Part shown: positions 43,403 to 52,768 of the stretch, piece after piece
How the letters are laid out: every line of letters starts with the position of its first letter
Numbering within the stretch: position 1 is the first letter of the stretch
Source: Xenoacremonium recifei
Lineage: Eukaryota > Ascomycota > Sordariomycetes > Hypocreales > Nectriaceae
Length of the DNA stretch: 64,000 nucleotides
Direction of reading: 5' to 3'
Assembly: GCA_012184525.1 (NCBI GenBank)
Contig: WOFQ01000003.1
Span: forward strand, 744,001 to 808,000
Notes under the pieces: model-generated
Database searches by the model: none
Seen by the model: the letters and a program-made list of their open reading frames with translations, nothing else
What the model was told of the DNA's origin: nothing
Made by a program: the position numbers and the translations under genes

Positions 43403-44044
43403 TCAGTTTGGTGGCGGGTGTTGAATTCCATAGTAAATGCTTGGTTTGTCGCCCGAAAACATCTGGCCGCTACCAGAGTTGAGCATGATGTGACCCTTCC
43501 CGACATGGACCGGCTGGATCCCACTCGAGTAGTTGTTGAACATGTGGCCTCCGCCGGCTCCAGTAGGCAGAGATTCCTTAACCGCCTTGACCTCCTTCAA
43601 AGCGTCCTTTATCGCCTGTACATTCTCCGCCGTAACAAAGGGCTCCCTCGCTGCATCTCGAAGGTGTCCGAGTAGGTCTTTCATAACGAGTTCAAGCCTA
43701 TCATCTTGTCCAACAGCTTTGCTATATCGCTCTAGAAATGATGCTTCATCTCCATCGACTGAGTTGAACAAGTCCTCAAGCCGTTCAGCTAGTTTTGGGC
43801 ATGCATCAGCCATCTCTTTGATATCGGCATAAGCGTCTGGTTGATCATCCGGGTTCCCGTCCAGATAGGCTTTGATATCTTTCAGAGTGCTCTGAACAAG
43901 GGGGAGATGTTTTGCAACCACTTTGAAAGCATCAGGAAGTTTTGACTCTTCGTCGATCGTCTCGCAGGCCTCAACAGCTCCTCCAATTGTACGGATGGCC
44001 TTTTTGAGTTGATTTGTGACGTCTCTGGCGCTTAGGGCAGACAT
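43403..44044 (-). CDS. SesA-domain putative cell-death effector with C-terminal amyloid-type motif (partner 1)
   Basis: Single exon, 213 residues from the ATG at 44044 (MSALSARDVTNQL). The helical N-terminal ~150 residues match the SesA-type domain; the signature LPDAFKVVAKHLPLVQSTL is nearly the same as LPAAFRDVAARLPLVQDTL in the second SesA gene at 51589. The last ~45 residues are Gly/Asn/Ser-rich. Residues 175-191 (GIQPVHVGKGHIMLNSG) align without gaps with residues 19-35 of the adjacent NACHT-ankyrin receptor. In known fungal systems such C-terminal motifs are templated into amyloid by the receptor's matching N-terminal motif, which activates the effector in allorecognition or immunity. 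The gene is divergent from the receptor, with 713 bp between them, the common layout for such pairs. Function is inferred; no transmembrane segment is visible. Confidence 0.8.
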   Translation of the reverse strand: MSALSARDVTNQLKKAIRTIGGAVEACETIDEESKLPDAFKVVAKHLPLVQSTLKDIKAYLDGNPDDQPDAYADIKEMADACPKLAERLEDLFNSVDGDEASFLERYSKAVGQDDRLELVMKDLLGHLRDAAREPFVTAENVQAIKDALKEVKAVKESLPTGAGGGHMFNNYSSGIQPVHVGKGHIMLNSGSGQMFSGDKPSIYYGIQHPPPN

Positions 44045-44757
44045 CCTTGCGGGTGCTGAGGAACTCAATGAGCGATGGTACTATGACGGGACGGATAACG
44101 AGCTTCTTCTAGAGACGAGAAGGCTCTCAGCATTTAAGGCGCAAGTTGCTTTGTCTTTTAGGCGGAAAAGAGCGCCAAGTCGTCGTAAAGTCACGATACA
44201 TGGGGTACATCATCGGGCCCTGCACAGCCACCAGATGGCCCCTTAACCATGATAGGACCAAGCTGGATCATCTCGTCTCCGCATGTCTGAACGGACGTAT
44301 TACAAGGCAGGGCGGTCAGTGGCTGCATAGAGCTGAACTTCTGAGCCAGCGAGCGACATCTGTGTTCAGCAATTATTGGTTGGCGGCCCGCCTTTTGGAC
44401 TGAGGGGGTGCTGCAAAGGGCTGGAGAAGGTTGGGCTCGAAGACATTCCCATTGGTGAATAACTATGACCCCCTGTCCTTCGATATCCACGGCGCCGCCG
44501 AAGGCAGCCAGGCAGGAGACATTGCATCTCACGGGGCATCAGATGAGGGTATTTCGGTAAATGAATAACCGGACTCGTGATGCTTGCGGCTCAGCCATCG
44601 ACGCGACCTGCTTCGTTGACCAGTATCACAATCTCACGATCAAAAGACCTAGGTTCCACACTCCAAACATGTCGCACGCGCATCACATCCAATTAAAGAT
44701 ACCGTCTGGATAGCTTACAAGTCGAGCTTCTACCCTGCAAAGGTCACCTTCGTCAAT
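44045..44757. promoter_or_regulatory. Divergent promoter of SesA effector and NLR
   Basis: 713 bp between the divergent effector and receptor starts, suggesting coordinated expression of the pair. No gene or clear palindromic site is visible. Confidence 0.45.
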
Positions 44758-47700
44758 ATGCCGTCAATGGACAACGAGTCACGGCGAGTTGAGGCCGTAA
44801 ATAGAGGTGATGGTCTCCAACCGCTGCATCAAGGCAACGGCAATCTCGGCGTGAATACTGGCGATAACAGCGTTCAAAACAACATTGCAACCCAGAATGT
44901 CTTCAACTGTAAGTTTGCGAAACCAAATTTGGTCGTAATTCATCCTGACCTGTCTTGATAGTCGACAAAATTGACCTCGAAACCCTGCTTCGACTAATGC
45001 AGGTTTTCAATTCTGGGAGAGAGATCACATTGACCGAAGCAACGCGTAGGTGTTACGGCTTTTAGTCAGAAAATAGGTAGTCTTTGTTAACCTCTCTGTA
45101 GGGGGCGATGTTCTCAAATGGCTTCATATAATGCTTCAGTCATCGGTCGATTTTCAAATTCTCGACCATCATGTGCACCAGCAGGCTCTATTTCGAACTC
45201 TTGTTCCCGAAACCGGTACCTGGGTCTTTGAGAGTCGAGAGTTTGAGCAATGGAAAGATGGGTCATCCAATCTTCTTTGGATGAATGGGAGCCGTAAGAT
45301 TACCCTGCTCCAATCATTGAAACAGCCGAACCCTGACTGTCGATAGTTGGATCTGGTAAAACTATGCTCACGTACGCACTTTACCCTGAGAATCATGATT
45401 CTTGCGGTCTTAACATTTCTTATTAGGTCACTTATTATCGATCACCTTGAAAAAGAGGTTCTAGGCAAGAACATGGGCTGTGTCTACGTGTACTTTCGAG
45501 GCGAACAAGAGAAAGAACCCAGTCTCGCGTACATCCTCCTAACGCTCTTGAAGCAGCTTCTTCAGCAACAACAATCAGAAGAAGTATGTCAGGAGCTGAA
45601 AACCACATACAGCGATTGGCACAAGTACAAGGTCAACCCATCTTTAGACGAGTACCTCCAGCTTTTGAAGACCATGAGCTCAGCGTTTGAGACAGTATAC
45701 GTGGTAATCGACGCTCTCGATGACTGCGAAGGATCTGAGGGAGAAGAATTCCGACTCAAATTTCAAGAGATCGTGCAGAGTCTCCGATGGCACTGCAAGA
45801 TCTTAATTACGTCTCGAAGCGGCTGGGATACTGGCAGGGAGCTGAAACCCAACGAAGTTCTTCAAGTCGTGCCTCGCGACGACGACATCAAATTGTATAT
45901 CAGGAGCCGAATAAACGACGCCGAGGTTTTGCGAAGAGAGATAGGAAAATCGTCAGAGCCAAGCTTTCTAGAGAGTGTGGTTGACAAGGTAGCACAGGCT
46001 ACCCAGGGAATGTATGTCTCTTTCTCCTTAATTTCCCTCGTTTTACATGCTGACTAGGAAAAGCTTTCTTATGACGAAACTTCACATGGATTACTTGGAA
46101 CAACAGAGGACATTGGGAGCCATTAATCTAGCTCTCTCTGAGCTTCCCGACAGCGTAACGAAAGCATTCGAGACATCAATCTTACAGATCAAGAAGAAGA
46201 GTAAGGCTCAGGGTCTGACAAGCAAGCAAGGCTTGGCAGAGCATGTCCTGACATGGATAACTAACTCTGTCACGCCAATAAATGCTGATCAAGTATGTCT
46301 CAGCTTCGCTGTTCATAATAGCAAAGCTACACTTAACAAAGCTTTTGTTCCAGATAAGGATGACTTGATGTTCGTCTGTGCTGGACTGGTGACCATAGAT
46401 CCGAAGACGGAGGTCATGCGGTTGGTCCATGAGTCTGTTCAGAAACACCTAGTGAATCACGGCATCATCAAAGAAGAAGCGCATATGGACGTGGCAAAAT
46501 CCTGTCTAAGGTGCTTGCTATTGGATGAGACCGACGAAAAGATTGAAGAGCCATTGTTCAAATATTGTGCCAAGCACTGGATAACTCACCTCCGACAAGG
46601 GAGGTCCAAAGAAGACTATGTTGAAGTCGAAGGTCTCACCATGAGATTCCTGGGCGAAAGCGAGAAGGTCTCAAGAGCATTCCAAGCTATGGCTGAGACC
46701 AGGAGCATGCAATTCAAAGGAATGACTGGACTTCACGCCGCTGTGTACTTCACCGAACAAGACTGGGCTGGAAAATTGATCGACAGCGGCGTTGACCTGA
46801 ACTCTCCTTGCTGCGATGGACAGACTGCTTTGCATTGGGCAGTCAAATACGGTCGCGGGACGTTGATTAAGTTCCTGATTGAGAAGGGTGCCAACGTGGA
46901 CGCCAGAGACAAGAGTGGCGACGCGCCACTTCACATCGCTCTCATGGGATCTACCACGTACTCCGAGGCGATCATTAAAGAGCTACTCAAAGCCAATGCC
47001 CGGGTGGAAACAAAGGGCAAGAGAGGTATCAAGCCGCTGCCATGGGCAATGAAGTATGCCTCTTCTGAGATTGCAGAGATGATGGTTATGAACATCGCGG
47101 ATCCCAACGCCGAGGATGGAGATGGCTGGACCTCCCTTAGAGATGCGATGGACCAGGCCAAATCCGATATTGTGCGTCTGTTGTTAAAAAGAGGCGCTGA
47201 TCCGAATCGCGTTTCGACAAAGGGTGATTGGACTCCTCTGAAAGCTGCCGTGCAGAATGGACACGAAGAACTATCCCGTCTCCTGCTAGAAAATAAAGCA
47301 GATCCCAACCTACATGACGAACTTGGGGCATCTCCCTTGCGATGGGCCATATACTACAGCAAGGTTGAGATCATACGGCTTCTCCTCAGCTACAACCCAA
47401 ACCTTGAAGATAGAGACTCAGACGGAATGACTCCATTGCTGGCTGCGACAATGGGAAAGCAATCCACCATTGTTTGGATGCTGCTGGAGCATGGCGCTCG
47501 CCCCGACGAATTGGATCGCGAGGGCAATAGTAGCCTTCACTACGCCATCCACAACCAGGATAGCTCTATAGCGTGGCTTCTGGTTAAAGAAGGCGCTTCG
47601 CTCACGATCAGAGATAGCTACGGCCTGACGCCCCTAGATGCGGCAATCGAGAAGAATGATCTACCTCTGGTATTTCTGCTGTGCGAGCATGGCGCACCGA

Positions 47701-48287
47701 CCGAGAACACTGATGAGGATAAATTATCTCCGCTACATCGAGCCGCAGCACTTGGATATGATGGGATAGTTCGTTACCTCCTCATGAAAGGCGTGAACAA
47801 GGATCTCGTCGATGTGGAAGACCGCACTGCGCTACACCACGCCGTTGTCTGTGACCGCGAGGAAACTGTAGCCCTCCTGGCGTCAAGTGGCGCGAGTATC
47901 GACCAGAAGGATGCGGCAGGATCGACAGCCCTGCATCTAGCAGTAGCGAAGAAGAATCTGGGGATGGTTCGACTGCTGTTAGGGCATGGCGCTTCGTGCG
48001 ATGTCCTGGACAAAGATGGCCTGACGGTTTTGCACCGGGCTGCCATAGGGAAGTTCAATGATGGTCTAGCCGTCATGGTTAAAGCTACGAGCTCGCCAGA
48101 CCTAGGAGATGAAAAGGAGGGCTTCACGGCAATTCACCACGCTGTCTGGTGTGGCGATAGAGACACGGTGCTGGTTCTGATCAATGGTGGAGTCAACACG
48201 AATGTCAGAGACCACGGTGGTCGCACACCGTTAGCTCTTGCTAGGCAGCTTAAGAAGGGGATAGATATGTATCGTCTGTTTATTTGA
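44758..48287 (+). CDS. NLR: NACHT-ankyrin receptor with N-terminal amyloid-type motif
   Basis: Six exons: 44758-44908, 44962-45045, 45102-45293, 45347-45371, 45427-46011 and 46058-48287. Introns are 46-56 nt and the frame closes at 1088 residues. Residues 19-35 (GLQPLHQGNGNLGVNTG) form a Gly/Asn-rich motif matching the C-termini of both nearby SesA proteins. The NACHT module follows: Walker A GSLGSGKT at residues 141-148 (the motif is split by the third intron), Walker B VYVVIDALDDC at 241-251, and ILITSRSG a little later. A winged-helix-like region leads into about 14 ankyrin repeats (from ~residue 570), which end close to the C-terminus. The layout matches fungal NOD-like receptors that sense a non-self cue through repeats and signal through an N-terminal amyloid motif. 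The 25-nt fourth exon carries most of Walker A and is easily missed. Confidence 0.9.
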
Positions 48288-48327
48288 GAATGAGAAGCAT
48301 TAAAGGGTCCGACTATTCTCTACAGTA
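48221..48327 (+). repeat. NLR 3' end duplicated at 51461-51577, copy 1
   Basis: The last coding codons, stop and first ~40 nt of 3' UTR of the NLR. A closely similar copy lies 3.2 kb downstream. Confidence 0.85.
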
Positions 48328-48538
48328 TCACGCAGTGAGGTATCCGTCAAAATAAGCATATAAAAATCGGAGGCCTCAACACCCGAGTTATCATTTCAAA
48401 GTCAGGTCTGATGCAACCACCGCCCACATATGCCTTCTTTTGTTCCGATCTTTTAACTCTCCCCTTCAGAAGATATTCTCTGAAATCTCAGCGAACCCCG
48501 GAGTCCAGTCCGACATGACATATCGGCCCGGGCAGCTT

Positions 48539-49849
48539 TCAGGACTTGCCTGACTTTGCGGCTTCATTGATTCCTCCATCTCTCAAGTGCGCTATAGGAC
48601 GCATATTTGCATCCCGGATGTGACCGTCTCGAATTTGAGCGGCCATATCTCTGGCATTCCTCAATACAGTAATCGCACTTATGAAAGAGTCAACATCGTA
48701 TACACACCAAGTCCCGACCTTATTCACGTGATACTCTGGCTTCCCGCCGTCCGTCCGCGGTGCAGTTATATGGTGAGCATTCAAGCCGAGTGACGGTATG
48801 GTAGGCTCATATATTGCGGAAAACGCAGAAACTTGTCCGTTATACACTGGCTCACCCTCACCCTTATTCAGGTTTTGTAAGGTATGCATTGCGCGAGTGC
48901 CATACGCACCATCAAAAGCTGCTTGTCTCTGGGCCAGTAATTGAACTCCCCATGGGCCTTTCGCCTCGAGGAAAAAGTTTGATGCGACAGGCATTTCTGG
49001 GCGTTCAGTAGGGATTACCGCTGCTTTCACAGCAGGATTGTTCTTAACCTCTTCAGTCATATCGCACAGATGGGCACCGTCGAAGAAGTCCGGCTTCGGG
49101 CACACAGTCCTATCATTTCCGAAGGGCTGATTCCTGGTAAAAAGAACATTCTGACCGTTGAGGAATGTTGTTTTCCCGACAAGGAGGGGCACAACTTCAC
49201 TCATTACCTGTGCCTCGGAAGTCACGTTGTCGTTCTTCACCTCAAATTGTTCAAAAGTGTGTTTGTATGCCTCAGCGTCAAAGGACGGCCTCTTCTCAGC
49301 AAGCTTCGCCTTGTCTGTACTCAGGTCGGCCAACTTCGCTCTCTTGTTGTCCATGTACACGCCGTTCTGGGCCAAGTGCTGCATGAAATTGCGGTCATAT
49401 ACACTCAAGCACTTCTCTTTCGGCGACTGGTCCGTCTGCACCTGCTTATCCGAAGGTAAAGAAGAGCGGTAAGAGCCCATCTGGCTTCTGTCGGCACACT
49501 GTCAAGACGTTACATTAGCCAGCGACTACCTTGAGTATGAAATGAAAGCACTTACGCCTCGAAGATGACCAAGGTCTGGGCCACCGTGTCTTGCAAATCG
49601 AAAAACGTCTCTCGTGTGCAGTTCTGGGACTGCAAAAGCCGGGACCTGGTGTGTATGATTGCGACGATCGAACTCTCTCAGGTAGCGCGGTGTCAGGAAC
49701 ATTTTCTCAAGGGTGTCCCAAAACTCGGGTGAAAAGTTCTCTAGTCGCCTGCTGGGTTTCTCTCTTCTTTTCTGCTGCTGTCCTGGAAAATGGCTGGAAA
49801 GAAGTCTGTCTACGCCCTCTGGCGGTTGACTTAGTGGAAGACCCTCCAT
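48539..49849 (-). CDS. Hypothetical protein with PD-(D/E)XK nuclease-like core
   Basis: Two exons, 49849-49556 and 49498-48539, with a 57-nt intron; 417 residues. The N-terminal part contains PEFWDTLEKMFLTPRYLREFDRR-like helices and FARHGGPDLGHLRG. I recall the latter from a large family of fungal uncharacterised proteins (often listed under a DUF, possibly DUF7924). The C-terminal domain has PKPDFFDGAHL, then SNFFLEAKGPWG and QRQAAFDGAYGTRAMH. An aspartate followed about 50 residues later by E-x-K on a hydrophobic strand is the arrangement of PD-(D/E)XK nuclease-like folds. Catalytic activity is inference; some families keep only the fold. It lies tail-to-tail with the NLR. A role in the same system is not shown. 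Confidence 0.68.
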
Positions 49850-50023
49850 CTCATATACACGGCGGGGACGCGATTGAAGGTTTCTGACGAAAAAGACTGG
49901 CTGGATGGTTAATACCGGGATGCAACAGGAACTGTGCTTTGGAAGGAAGACTAAAGACTAGCCAGGGATCCATCGAAGGGCTCTTCTTCGCTTTGCATAC
50001 CCTTTGTTCATTTTTCTTTGTTC

Positions 50024-51269
50024 ATGGCCGAGGTCGAGGTGGAGACCTGGAGACCGTGTCAAGGAACCAATTCACCTTCTCCCCTTCCCTTCTTCTCTTT
50101 CATCATAACGATCCAAGATGAAGGTAAACATTTCCTTTTTTTCTACGATGCTTGGTCTCCCACTGATAGTTCTCGGGATCTGCTCATTGATGGCCGATAT
50201 CGCCTTGACTATAAGGTTTCCCACGGAGGCTTTGGTCTCGTTTATGCGGGTGCGTTTTGGTCTTTGCCGCTCGCACACTACCGAACATCACTAGGCTAAT
50301 CTACCTAGGTACCAACGTCGAAACCAACGAGCATGTCGCACTCAAGCTAGTACACGTCTCTCACGACTCTAGGGACATTGATAACGAGACAGAAATATGC
50401 AGAGCACTCTCCGGAGGCGTGGGGATTTCCGAGGTTCAATGGAGAGGAGACGACGAGGAATACCATATTATGGTAACCAATCTTCTGGGCCCATCTCTCC
50501 AAGACTTATTTGTATATTGCGGGAAACGCTTCTCACTCAAGACCGTCCTACTTCTCGCTGCCCAAGCTATTTCGCGTCTCGAATTTATGCATAATAAGGG
50601 TATTCTACATCGCGATATCAAGCCAGATAACTTCCTGCTTGGAGAGGGTAAACAAGGGAACATACTTTATATTATTGACTTTGGTATGTCAAAGCCCCTA
50701 GAATTAGCCAAATTCGACGCCCGCGGTTGGAGCTGGAACAATCGCCCATTCGGTGGGACTCATCAATTTGCTTCCCTAGGAAATCATCGCGGCTGTGGTA
50801 AGTTTTTAGACGAATAGGTTTAATTCGCATACTAACGCAAATGAGAACAATTCCAGGGTGATGACTTGGAATCCCTGGGATATACTCTAATTTATTTCTT
50901 GAGAGGTTCACTCCCGTGGAAACATCTGAATGTCGGAAAGGAGCGGCAAGAGAAGATTGCAGCAATGAAAGTCTGAATGTCGGAAAGGAGCGGCAAGAGA
51001 AGATTGCAGCAATGAAAGAATCAATGTCGGTAGAAACTCTCTGCGAGGGACTTCCTCATGAGTTCGTCACATATATCAAGTACACTAGGTCACTGGGGCC
51101 TGACGAAAAACCCGACTACGGTTATCTTCGCAGACTCTTTCATAGACTATTCGTTTCTGAAGGATATAAGTATGATAATATTTTTGACTGGACCCTAAAG
51201 AGATTTGAAGAGTTGGGAGGCCATCTGGGTGAGAAGGCGGCAAAGGAGAATGATGATGAGACAATTTGA
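50024..51269 (+). pseudogene. Casein-kinase-1-like kinase, disrupted by a 47-bp tandem duplication
   Basis: Kinase exons read as 50024-50249, 50309-50797 and 50846 onward. The start is uncertain; the N-terminal ~40 residues may be leader. CK1-type features are LLIDGRYRLDYKVSHGGFG (glycine loop), VALKLV (ATP-binding Lys), ILHRDIKPDNFL (catalytic loop), IDFGMSKP (DFG), GGTHQFASLGNHRG in place of the activation segment, and CEQFQGDDLESLGYTLIYFLRGSLPW. After LPWKHLNVG the segment 50925-50971 is exactly repeated as 50972-51018. The 47-bp unit shifts the frame, so the product stops at a TGA at 50974-50976 (281 residues). The downstream frame continues to 51269. Without one copy the frame would be open throughout. 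The lost part covers the end of the C-lobe, so the truncated kinase is probably inactive. Confidence 0.78.
50925..51018 (+). repeat. Perfect 47-bp tandem duplication in the kinase gene
   Basis: Two adjacent identical 47-nt units, 50925-50971 and 50972-51018. Perfect identity implies a very recent event or an assembly artefact. The length is not a multiple of three and breaks the kinase frame. Confidence 0.92.
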
Positions 51270-51588
51270 GGTCGGTTAGTTGAGACAGCTGTCTAATACA
51301 CAGAAAAAGAAAGTCTTCAGCGACTCAGTAACATCGTGTTTGTTATCCAGTGTCTATAGGTACTGACTATTGCATACCTTATGCCCCGACGTCTCAGGTC
51401 CGACAGCTCTCCCGCTATCTATAAATTTTGAATGCTGCCGGATAGCTCATGTCGTCGATGTCGCACACCGTTGGCTCTTGCTAGGCAGCTTCAGAAGGGG
51501 ACAGGCATGTATGGTCTGTTTATTTGAGAATTGTTGAGAATGAGAAGCATTAAAGGATCCGACTATTCTTTACAGTACAAAGTCGCTC
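51270..51588. other. Spacer holding the NLR tail relic
   Basis: Between the broken kinase and the second SesA gene. Apart from the NLR-tail relic at 51461-51577, nothing is recognisable. Confidence 0.5.
51461..51577 (+). pseudogene. Relic of a second NLR gene end
   Basis: This stretch resembles 48221-48327: same codons RTPLALARQL, a diverged KG-x-x-MY-x-LFI ending, TGA, then the same 3' UTR with one 10-bp insertion. The coding part remains in frame over about 21 codons up to the stop (51530), with several amino-acid changes. Upstream of 51461 the similarity fades within a few bases and no ankyrin sequence is visible, so only the tail survives. It lies 12 bp beyond the 3' end of the second SesA gene (51589), in convergent orientation. 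Confidence 0.8.
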
Positions 51589-52221
51589 CTATTGGCTTGG
51601 AGGTGCGCCGAAGTAAAAGGGCCCTTGCTGGGGACCAGTATTGAAAGAGCCCGATCCTAGATTCATCATTATGTTTCCATCTCTGTTGTGAGCCACCTGG
51701 GTTCCAGATCCTGTGTTATTGAAGGTCATTGTTGGCCCGCGATTCTCAACAGTTCGACCTTTAGCAGCCGTCTCAATCAGCTTTTCGAGCTGCTCTCTTG
51801 TCGCAGCCTTAACTGCATGATTGACAGTTAAAACTTGCAGATCGGCCAGAATTCCGCTCATCGCGCCTTCAACATCGCTCGCTTTGTAGACTGTCATCAC
51901 GGCTTTGGCAGGTTTCTTCCACTTTGGCGAGTCTGGTGCAGGGATGACCGACTTGAAGATGTCGCGGAGAGTGTCCGCCTTTTTCTCGCAACTCTGAAGC
52001 ACTTTCTTTAATGCCTTGGTTGAATCGGTTTCCTCGTCGGTATCTTTTATGCCTCCCTTCGAAGTTGTAAGAGTGTCTTGAACGAGAGGTAATCGTGCAG
52101 CGACATCCCGGAATGCAGCTGGTAGAGAGGACGCATCCGACAGCGCATCGTACACTTTCATGCATCCATCGATTATGGCAATGATGCCCGAGATAATCCC
52201 AATTACTTCGGCGCCTGACAT
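51589..52221 (-). CDS. SesA-domain putative cell-death effector with C-terminal amyloid-type motif (partner 2)
   Basis: Single exon, 210 residues (MSGAEVIGIISGIIAIIDG). The N-terminal ~150 residues are a typical SesA domain: a first hydrophobic helix IIAIIDGCMKVYDALSD, then SSLPAAFRDVAARLPLVQ. The tail is Gly/Asn-rich; residues 173-189 (GTQVAHNRDGNIMMNLG) align ungapped with the motif of the NLR and of partner 1, and the end GPFYFG is a frequent terminus in such proteins (recalled). The hydrophobic first helix could be a membrane-acting segment. Overall identity to partner 1 is low outside the LPLVQ and motif regions, so this is not a recent duplicate of it. It probably belonged with the lost second NLR, whose tail remains next to it (inference). 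Confidence 0.82.
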   Translation of the reverse strand: MSGAEVIGIISGIIAIIDGCMKVYDALSDASSLPAAFRDVAARLPLVQDTLTTSKGGIKDTDEETDSTKALKKVLQSCEKKADTLRDIFKSVIPAPDSPKWKKPAKAVMTVYKASDVEGAMSGILADLQVLTVNHAVKAATREQLEKLIETAAKGRTVENRGPTMTFNNTGSGTQVAHNRDGNIMMNLGSGSFNTGPQQGPFYFGAPPSQ

Positions 52222-52768
52222 CGCGAGTTTGGTGAAAAGTTCAAGCAGTCACACTGGTCTGGCGTCCTTGCAGCGGAATCTTCGAAAGCATCTCTGGTAA
52301 ATAAAAAGCTCCGATATTGCGATTTGTAGGGCGAAATGCAAGGCATCCTCACAGCGACCAGGGTGCTGCTGCGCAAAGTACCTCAGCCCCCAAACATGTC
52401 TCTATACCATGCAAGCACAGCCTCCACACAGCGCCTTTTGACAAGGGTCATGAGAGCAATCAGGAGACAGCGTCAGCACTGAGGAACGGGTCCGGCAGTT
52501 TTGATCTTCTGCGACAAGTGACGTGACTGGATGAAAGTGTCAGCTCCATCGTCAAGCGTGCTGAGCGCACATTTCAACCCTCGCATACCTGCACGAAAGG
52601 CAAGACGCAGGAAATGCCGCAATCCAACGACCCAAGGCACGGGTAACAGCCGCCAACTGATAGAGCAGCCTTATAGCTGCTTAACCGAGCTTTCAGCCCT
52701 GTGGACAGCGTTGCTGTGGTGAGCTTGTCGCGACAGCTTCGGGGCCGCTCACGGTCTCACCGCGAGGG
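52222..52768. other. Divergent upstream region
   Basis: 547 bp upstream of the second SesA gene and the large coiled-coil gene. Short frames only; none supported. Confidence 0.35.

Noticed and set aside
50798..50860. An apparent second frameshift in the kinase at the third exon, using the CCAG acceptor at 50856.
   Set aside because: Using the acceptor at 50845 instead gives a 48-nt intron, keeps the frame and yields the CK1-like CEQ...DDLESLGY segment.
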